A stretch of 18,178 bases of DNA from Clostridia bacterium (GTDB taxonomy: Bacteria > Bacillota > Clostridia > Christensenellales > UBA1242): contig CAAGCR010000023.1 in the NCBI GenBank assembly GCA_900768425.1, positions 1 through 18,178 on the forward strand, in the 5' to 3' direction. The translations under genes were made by a program, and so were the position numbers. Positions 13,838-18,178 of the stretch are shown here, piece after piece (within the stretch, counting starts at the first letter, position 1; each line of letters starts with the position of its first letter). The notes under the pieces are model-generated. The model was not told where the DNA came from, did no database searches, and saw only the letters and a list, made by a program, of their open reading frames with translations.

Positions 13838-13891
13838 AAAAACTAGCAAAAATTGATTTTTAAACCATTAATCAATTATTTGCTAGTTTTT
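13838..13891. terminator. Bidirectional terminator between convergent genes
   Basis: A 13-bp stem (13838-13850 with 13879-13891; core CTAGCAAA/TTTGCTAG) continues, after one bulged A (13878), into a 7-bp stem AATTGAT/ATCAATT (13851-13857 with 13871-13877). The plus side ends in TTTTT and the minus side likewise. It serves paralog 1 on the plus strand and the ankyrin gene on the minus strand, whose stop is 24 bp away. Confidence 0.88.
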
Positions 13892-13914
13892 ATTTTGTAA
13901 GAATATGTTTTAAT

Positions 13915-14934
13915 TTATCTTTGGCAAGAGTTTTGAATGCGGTTGTGAGTGGCGAATTCTTTTAGGAGTTCGGTTTTTTCATCTTGTGGTAGGTTTGATG
14001 ATTGTATTTTTTCGGCTTTCAATAGAATATCTACGCAACTTTTATTGCCGTAATTTTTTGCGTAATCTGATGCTTTTCTTAATGCGTGGTCAACTTTTAG
14101 CACATCTGCACCGCGAGAGATTAAAACTCGCAAGCCTTCGCGGTTTCCGCGTTTTGCACATAGCATAAGTGGTGTTACAAAGTCTAAACCATATGCATTA
14201 TTAAACTCTGCACCTGCTTTTAAAAGAATATCCATCATGGCACCGTTATTATTGTTTATTGCGTGCATTAGTGCGGTTCTGCCGTTAAAATCTGTTGCGT
14301 TCACATTTGCTCCCGCTTTTATTAATTCACACAAAGCTTCTTGGCGTTCTTTTTTAAAGGTTGCAACCATAAGTGGTGTTCTGCCTTCCTGATTTTGTAA
14401 ATCTATATATGCATTATTATCTATCAAAAATCTAATCATTTGCGCATTGTTTTCTTGAATTGCATCAAACAATGGGGTTTGGTTATACTTATCTTCAATA
14501 TTAATGTCTGCACCATATCTTAATAAATGGTCAACCAAATTAAACGCGTTTTTTCTAACTGCCAAATGCAAAGGTGACACACCAAAATTATCCGTATAAT
14601 TAACAGTTGCGCCATTTTTTAATAGATAATCTACCGCTTCACTTTTACCAGATTTAACAGCAAACATAAGTGCGGTGTTGCCGTCAAAATCTTTTATATC
14701 AATGTCTAAATTGCAATTTTCATTCAAAAATTTTAACATTTTTTTGTTGCCTTCTAGGGCATATTTTAAAAACAATGCCAATTGTTCGTCTTGTGGCAAG
14801 GCTTTCAATTTTTCTTTCCAGTTTGCATCTGTGTTTGCATATCTGTGTTTTTCTTTTTTGTTATAATTTGCCCATGACTCATCACTGCTTATTTTTAATG
14901 TTAAATGTTTCTTTTTACTATATTTTTTATCCAT
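13915..14934 (-). CDS. Ankyrin-repeat protein
   Basis: A 339-residue cytoplasmic-looking protein with no signal peptide or membrane segment. After a basic, polar N-terminus (1-45) there are about seven ankyrin repeats of 33 residues: 84-116 (DGNTALMFAVKSG), 117-149 (FGVSPLHLAVRKN), 150-182 (NQTPLFDAIQEN), 183-216 (EGRTPLMVATFK), 217-249 (NGRTALMHAINN), 252-283 (FVTPLMLCAKRG) and a degenerate one at 284-310; 51-83 may be a capping repeat. Ankyrin stacks mediate protein-protein contacts, so a binding or scaffold role is inferred; no enzymatic domain is present. AGGGGTGG precedes the start. It sits on the opposite strand between two paralogous anchored-protein genes and has its own promoter (14971-14998). 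Confidence 0.92.
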   Translation of the reverse strand: MDKKYSKKKHLTLKISSDESWANYNKKEKHRYANTDANWKEKLKALPQDEQLALFLKYALEGNKKMLKFLNENCNLDIDIKDFDGNTALMFAVKSGKSEAVDYLLKNGATVNYTDNFGVSPLHLAVRKNAFNLVDHLLRYGADINIEDKYNQTPLFDAIQENNAQMIRFLIDNNAYIDLQNQEGRTPLMVATFKKERQEALCELIKAGANVNATDFNGRTALMHAINNNNGAMMDILLKAGAEFNNAYGLDFVTPLMLCAKRGNREGLRVLISRGADVLKVDHALRKASDYAKNYGNKSCVDILLKAEKIQSSNLPQDEKTELLKEFATHNRIQNSCQR

Positions 14935-14970
14935 ATTCCACCCCTATATATCAAACGCTTTTGTATTTTT

Positions 14971-14998
14971 AGTATATCATATTACACAATTAAGTCAA
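14971..14998 (-). promoter_or_regulatory. Promoter of the ankyrin gene
   Basis: On the minus strand TTGACT (14993-14998), a 16-bp spacer and TATACT (14971-14976). It lies about 37 bp upstream of the ankyrin start at 14934. Confidence 0.7.
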
Positions 14999-15068
14999 TA
15001 AGCCAATTTTACATTTTCCGACAAAAACGAACATTTTTTGCATATGTTTCCGCAAAAACAATATATGA

Positions 15069-15097
15069 TTGACAAATATTTTATTTTTGTATAAAAT
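15069..15097 (+). promoter_or_regulatory. Promoter of anchored protein paralog 2
   Basis: TTGACA (15069-15074), a 17-bp spacer and TAAAAT (15092-15097). It would give a 5' leader of about 230 nt that includes the nested palindrome at 15221-15295. Confidence 0.6.
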
Positions 15098-15220
15098 AAC
15101 ATAGTTTAATAGGCATTAGTTTTGCTTGCACGTTTGCTTTTTTACAAAACTTTTGAATATTGAAAATATTACAACAAAAAGTTTATGCAAAACCGTATTG
15201 TTGGTATTTGCAAAAAATAC

Positions 15221-15295
15221 GGAAGCGTGAGCGTAAGCGAACAAATTGTGCTTGCACAATTTAAAAATTTTGCTATATAGCAAAATTTTGCTTCC
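15221..15295. repeat. Nested palindrome element B
   Basis: An outer stem GGAAGC (15221-15226) / GCTTCC (15290-15295) encloses a 16-nt GAGCG-type segment (15227-15242) and two perfect hairpins: AAATTGTGC/GCACAATTT (15243-15262, loop TT) and a 26-bp palindrome (15264-15289; arms AAAATTTTGCTA/TAGCAAAATTTT). AATAC (15216-15220) and GTATT (15300-15304) may extend the outer stem. It shares GGAAG...CTTCC ends and the AAATTTTG word with the element at 5651-5717. Confidence 0.7.
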
Positions 15296-15333
15296 AATGG
15301 TATTGAACAAAAATTATTAAAAATGAGAGACAT

Positions 15334-16245
15334 ATGATAAAAAAATGGCACAAATGGTTTGTGTGCATATTTGCGGTGTTTTTTGTTAGCATATTTTTTG
15401 TCTTTGACGCTATGTTCTTTTATAAAGGTAGCAATTCTAACATTCCGCCAATCATTGCTGATGATGACATAATTAGCGATGATGAACCTATAAAAGATGA
15501 CGATAATAAAAAAGATAACCCAACCGACCCAAAACCTTCAGAAAGCATTTTTAACTATACTAATGGTTACCAATGTTTGAACGATACTCTTACAAGGTTA
15601 GGCTCTCAAAGATATTACAAAAGCGAATTTAAAACATCATATAGCACAACAAACATAATAGACTTCACTCAAACAATTGAAGGAACAAAATATTTTAATG
15701 ACACAGCATTTACTAGCGATATTTACGTTCATTGCAATTCCTCACTAGGCAAAACAAACTATGAAAGAATAATTACTGAAGATAGGCAAAATTTCGTTGC
15801 ATATTTTGTCGGAATGGACAGTGACTTTAATTATGATATGGCTGATGCCTATAAAGTAGAATATGATTTAGAGAGCTTTTTAAACAAGTTCCCAGAAAGG
15901 CTACTTCCTTTTGTCCTTACTCCTAAACAAGGCAAAGATAAATTAGTTAAGTTTGATAGAGATACAAACAAAACATATTATATAGTATCTTTTTCGTTTA
16001 ACCTAAATGGCATACCAGATTCATTTTACGAAATGATGAAAAAAAATATGGGTGCTTCAAGTGTTGATTATAAGTCTTTTCAAATGACTTTTTACATTTC
16101 CAAAAAAACTGGTCTTATAGAAAAATTAAGCCAAACCGAAGTCTTTAGTGCTTCAATTAACATATTAACACCACAAGTTAGGGCAACAACCTTAACAAAA
16201 ATTACTTATTACAACGAAAAAATCACTCCAATTTTTAAAAATTAA
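15334..16245 (+). CDS. Anchored secreted protein, paralog 2
   Basis: A 303-residue paralog of the protein encoded at 12944, function unknown. The N-terminus MIKKWHKWFVCIFAVFFVSI is almost identical, and the DNA there is also similar, followed by a hydrophobic anchor (8-30), an Asp/Lys/Pro-rich linker (42-70) and a beta-rich outer domain. Shared positions include YTNGYQCLND (75-84), HCNSS (133-137), FDRDTNKTYYI (207-217) and ISKKTGLIEK (255-264), with cysteines 81 and 134 conserved. The two copies have diverged strongly between these blocks. The start has only a weak site (GAGAGA), and a four-codon upstream frame (15323-15337) ends across the start codon. The degV-like gene begins 13 bp downstream with no terminator between, so the two are co-transcribed. 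Confidence 0.8.
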   Translation: MIKKWHKWFVCIFAVFFVSIFFVFDAMFFYKGSNSNIPPIIADDDIISDDEPIKDDDNKKDNPTDPKPSESIFNYTNGYQCLNDTLTRLGSQRYYKSEFKTSYSTTNIIDFTQTIEGTKYFNDTAFTSDIYVHCNSSLGKTNYERIITEDRQNFVAYFVGMDSDFNYDMADAYKVEYDLESFLNKFPERLLPFVLTPKQGKDKLVKFDRDTNKTYYIVSFSFNLNGIPDSFYEMMKKNMGASSVDYKSFQMTFYISKKTGLIEKLSQTEVFSASINILTPQVRATTLTKITYYNEKITPIFKN

Positions 16246-16258
16246 AAGGATTAAAAAT

Positions 16259-17098
16259 ATGAAAATAGGAATATCAGCGGACAGCATTTGCGATTTAACT
16301 CCGGAATTATTAGAAAAATATGCCGTACACCTTATGCCAATGGTTATCACGCTAGATGACCAAGAGTATGAAGACGGCATCAATATAAATCAAGACCAAC
16401 TTTTTGAATTTACAGAAAAAACTGGTAGATTGCCAAAAACATCTGCAAGAAGTTCATATGAATACATTGAACATTTTGAAAAGTTATTGCAAGAATATGA
16501 CCATATAATTCACTTTTCTATATCGTTTAAAATTTCTAGCACAGGCAATAATGCCGTTGTTGCAAGCAAAGAAATTGGAGACAACAAGGTTACAGTTATT
16601 GATACAAAATCTTTAACAACCGGTGCTGGATTTTTGACTATTTCTTGTGCAGAAAAAATTGAAGCAGGCGAAAAACTAGAAGATATTGTCGCTGAACTTG
16701 AACAAGAAAAAGAAAAAATACAAGCATCTTTTCTTGTTGACACTTTAAAGTTTTTACACAAAGGGGGCAGATGTTCTTCTCTTGCCTTGCTTGGTGCAAA
16801 TCTTTTAAAAATTAAGCCAAGAATAAGTTTAGTTGATGGCGAAATGAAAGTTACTAAAAAATATATTGGCAACATTGAAGTTAGTTTAATTAAATATATG
16901 AATGATTTATTAAAAGAATGCCCACCTAACAAAAAACGTGCATTCATAACATATTCATCATTTATGCCGGTTGCCAATGAAATTGAACAAAAACTAAAAG
17001 AGTTCGGTTTTAAAGAGGTAATTCAAACCTTTGCCGGTCCAACCATTTGCACACACTGTGGTAAAAAAACTTTAGGCATTATCTACGAAAAAGAATAA
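16259..17098 (+). CDS. DegV family (FakB-like) lipid-binding protein
   Basis: A 279-residue DegV-family protein. These bind a fatty acid between two domains; characterised members (FakB) present it to the kinase FakA for phosphorylation. Visible family features are the start KIGISADSICDLTPELLEKY, TSARSS (61-66) in the place of the usual TSxPS, DTKSLTTGAGF (115-125), LVDTLKFLHKGGR (159-171) with LKIKPRISLVDG (183-194), and the C-terminal TICTHCGKKTLGIIY (262-276), which keeps the conserved His. TSARSS and THCGKK deviate somewhat from the usual TSQPS and HTGPGA forms. The start follows AAAAGGA. It is co-transcribed with anchored protein paralog 2. fakA is not in the window. Several DegV paralogs per genome are common, so the bound lipid cannot be assigned. 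Confidence 0.92.
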   Translation: MKIGISADSICDLTPELLEKYAVHLMPMVITLDDQEYEDGININQDQLFEFTEKTGRLPKTSARSSYEYIEHFEKLLQEYDHIIHFSISFKISSTGNNAVVASKEIGDNKVTVIDTKSLTTGAGFLTISCAEKIEAGEKLEDIVAELEQEKEKIQASFLVDTLKFLHKGGRCSSLALLGANLLKIKPRISLVDGEMKVTKKYIGNIEVSLIKYMNDLLKECPPNKKRAFITYSSFMPVANEIEQKLKEFGFKEVIQTFAGPTICTHCGKKTLGIIYEKE

Positions 17099-17122
17099 AA
17101 ATACCGTTAAAATAAGGTATTT
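17099..17122 (+). terminator. Weak terminator-like hairpin after the DegV gene
   Basis: AAATACC (17099-17105) and GGTATTT (17116-17122) pair around a 10-nt loop directly after the stop codon. There is no proper T tract, so termination here is uncertain. Confidence 0.35.
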
Positions 17123-17196
17123 AGGCATTTGTAGTACAACACATTCCTTTATTTTCCTACATTTTTCGTCATTTTTCATATTTTTGCTAAAATCGT

Positions 17197-17225
17197 TTTG
17201 AAATAATATAAAAATCTTGTATAAT
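17197..17225 (+). promoter_or_regulatory. HU gene promoter
   Basis: A consensus -10 TATAAT (17220-17225) with TTTGAA (17197-17202, 17-bp spacer) or TTGAAA (17198-17203, 16-bp spacer) as -35. The expected transcript start is near 17232, immediately at the hairpin 17233-17255. Confidence 0.75.
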
Positions 17226-17232
17226 AAGGTTA

Positions 17233-17255
17233 CTTAATGGGAATAACCATTTAAG
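17233..17255 (+). promoter_or_regulatory. 5'-terminal leader hairpin of the HU mRNA
   Basis: CTTAATGG (17233-17240) pairs with CCATTTAAG (17247-17255) with one bulged T and a 6-nt loop. It would sit at the very 5' end of the transcript, about 8 nt before AAAGGGG (17264-17270). Such 5' stems often stabilise abundant mRNAs; that role is inference. Confidence 0.5.
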
Positions 17256-17276
17256 AATTTATTAAAGGGGAAATTT

Positions 17277-17549
17277 ATGAATAAAACAGAATTTATCAGA
17301 GCAATCTCTGACAAAGCAGGTATCACTATGAAAGATATTGATGCAGTTTACAATGCAATGTTAGAAGTTGTAGAAGAAACTTTAAAAGCAGGAGATAAAA
17401 TTCAATTAGTTGGCGTTGGCACTGTTGAACTTAAAAAAGTTCCAGAAAAAACTGGTATCAACCCAAAAACTAAAGAAGCAGTTAAAATTGCAGCTTGCAA
17501 CAAACCTTCTTTCAAATTTGGTTCTGCATACAAGGCTAAATTCAATTAG
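17277..17549 (+). CDS. hup: HU-type histone-like DNA-binding protein
   Basis: A 90-residue nucleoid protein that binds and bends DNA as a dimer. The start MNKTEFIRAISDKAGITMKD, the GVGTVELKKVPEKTGINP region (46-63) leading into the DNA-binding arm with the conserved proline, and the closing PSFKFGSAYKAKFN (77-90) are typical of the HU/IHF family. The arm reads NPKTKEAVKIAACNKPSFK, with fewer arginines than usual (RNPxTGE is typical), a mild deviation. It has a good promoter, a leader hairpin, a strong ribosome binding site (AAAGGGG) and its own terminator, all fitting an abundant monocistronic product. Confidence 0.95.
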   Translation: MNKTEFIRAISDKAGITMKDIDAVYNAMLEVVEETLKAGDKIQLVGVGTVELKKVPEKTGINPKTKEAVKIAACNKPSFKFGSAYKAKFN

Positions 17550-17568
17550 TATTCGTAATACGAACTTT

Positions 17569-17597
17569 AAAATCCGCAAGATTATTGCGGATTTTTT
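17569..17597 (+). terminator. hup terminator
   Basis: An 11-bp perfect stem AAAATCCGCAA (17569-17579) / TTGCGGATTTT (17585-17595) with a 5-nt loop and six T (17592-17597), 20 bp after the HU stop codon. Confidence 0.92.
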
Positions 17598-17736
17598 ATA
17601 CCAATAAACAAATTACAGCAAAAATCATTATGTATATAAAATAATAAAAATCTTTTGTTTTATAAACTTCTTTGATTAATTCAACCACCTACACTTGACA
17701 AACTTTTTGGATATTAAAATTTTACTAATAAAAAAT

Positions 17737-17785
17737 CGCTTATGGCACAAATATTTATTTAATTTGTGCCATAAGTGGGTTTTTA
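17737..17785. terminator. Strong hairpin terminator, probably for the minus-strand gene
   Basis: A perfect 14-bp stem (17739-17752 with 17762-17775; core TTATGGCACAAAT and complement), extendable by a G-T and a C-G pair, with a 9-nt loop. It has T-rich sequence on the plus side (17780-17785) and A6 at 17730-17735, which is T6 for the minus strand. As hup already has a terminator, it most likely ends the minus-strand gene at 17853. Confidence 0.75.
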
Positions 17786-17852
17786 TTAACAACAAAAGTA
17801 AGCATAAAAAAAATTTTGTTTACTTTTGAGATATAAAATCTTATTGTTTTTC

Positions 17853-18125
17853 TTACTTTTGAAAAGCCTTATCTTCTTTAAACTTTCTATATTTGTTCAT
17901 CAAATATTCATTTCCATAAACATCAGATATTTCCATAAATCTTTCATCTGGCAAAATGTTTCTTGCAGTGATTATTATTTTACGGTCTATCCTTAAAATG
18001 TTTTCATTGTACCATTCTCTTTCTTCCGGGAAAATTAATGCTTCCCTTAAATTATCACCGTAATGCATTTTAATAAGTGCATCTCTCCTATCAATTAATC
18101 TTACAAATTTACTTACTAAATCCAT
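17853..18125 (-). CDS. Small protein of unknown function
   Basis: A 90-residue charged, probably helical protein that I do not recognise. It starts MDLVSKFVRLIDRRDALIKM and contains FPEEREWYNENILRIDRK in the middle; no membrane segment or metal-binding motif is visible. A longer reading from a GTG at 18134 would add three residues, but the ATG at 18125 is preferred because AAAGGG(TGAG) lies 7 nt upstream of it, whereas the GTG would be only 4 nt from the upstream AAGGA. It reads toward the strong hairpin at 17737-17785. Its promoter would be at or beyond the right edge of the window. The clean ribosome binding site and terminator support a real gene. Confidence 0.7.
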   Translation of the reverse strand: MDLVSKFVRLIDRRDALIKMHYGDNLREALIFPEEREWYNENILRIDRKIIITARNILPDERFMEISDVYGNEYLMNKYRKFKEDKAFQK

Positions 18126-18178
18126 TCTTCTCACCCTTTCCTTTATAAATATTTTATCACCATAATCATAAAGTTGTC

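Larger units (their letters stand above)
14935..15333. other. Divergent intergenic region with structured leader
   Basis: A 399-bp gap between the ankyrin gene and anchored protein paralog 2. It contains back-to-back promoters (minus 14971-14998, plus 15069-15097) and a large nested palindrome (15221-15295) in what would be the 5' leader of paralog 2. A short open frame on the minus strand across 15116-15351 overlaps this structure and is not considered a gene. Confidence 0.6.
17550..17852. other. Convergent intergenic region with two terminators
   Basis: A 303-bp gap between hup and the small minus-strand gene. It holds a small hairpin TTCGT/ACGAA (17552-17564), the hup terminator (17569-17597), about 140 bp of AT-rich sequence without signals, and a large bidirectional hairpin (17737-17785). 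No gene is seen. Confidence 0.6.

Noticed and set aside
15116..15351. Overlapping minus-strand open frames of about 60 codons
   Set aside because: They run through the nested palindrome and the start of the plus-strand gene, lack ribosome binding sites and resemble nothing known.
12944..16245. Toxin-antitoxin or phage-defence island involving the HEPN-CBS, ankyrin and anchored proteins
   Set aside because: Each gene has its own promoter and terminator, there is no antitoxin-like partner or mobile-element signature, and the HEPN-CBS type occurs broadly. The idea remains possible but is not supported by the sequence alone.

Overview
The window is a very AT-rich piece of bacterial chromosome. 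The protein families, strong AGGAGG-type ribosome binding sites, TTGACA/TATAAT promoters and TGA used as an ordinary stop point to an anaerobic low-GC Bacillota, most likely an uncultured gut Clostridia lineage. That placement is inference; the window contains no rRNA or other taxonomic marker RNA.

Layout. 1-4303 (mostly minus strand): galE, a small DUF378 membrane protein and a single-ring Clp-type AAA+ ATPase. Between galE and the DUF378 gene lie a GC-rich clostridial-type palindromic repeat and an array of five different hairpins joined by a constant TTCACTG linker. 4356-5525: a GT4 glycosyltransferase just upstream of the AAA+ gene. 5526-7133 (plus strand): a long leader holding a cloverleaf-like element, a CrtO-like membrane acyltransferase homologue, then greA with its terminator. 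7347-10185 (minus strand): the conserved rpmH-rnpA-yidD-yidC-khpB operon, complete from a near-consensus promoter to an 18-bp terminator. It supplies ribosomal protein L34, the RNase P protein and the membrane insertion machinery. dnaA does not flank rpmH and mnmE does not follow khpB.

10207-11814 (minus strand): a secreted or anchored DUF6273-type protein. Its promoter has consensus -35 and -10 boxes, and the 16-bp spacer between them contains a run of nine G. That is the design of a phase-variable promoter and is the strongest finding here. 12048-17098: a HEPN-like/CBS fusion protein and two paralogous anchored secreted proteins on the plus strand, with an ankyrin-repeat gene on the minus strand between them, then a DegV-family lipid-binding protein downstream of the second paralog. 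17277-17597: an HU gene with its own promoter, a 5'-terminal hairpin and a terminator. 17853-18125 (minus): a small protein of unknown function.

The housekeeping parts are secure by family motifs. The accessory interest lies in (i) the G9 promoter, (ii) several structured intergenic elements whose stems differ in sequence while the fold or the linker is kept, and (iii) the surface-protein/ankyrin/HEPN-CBS block.
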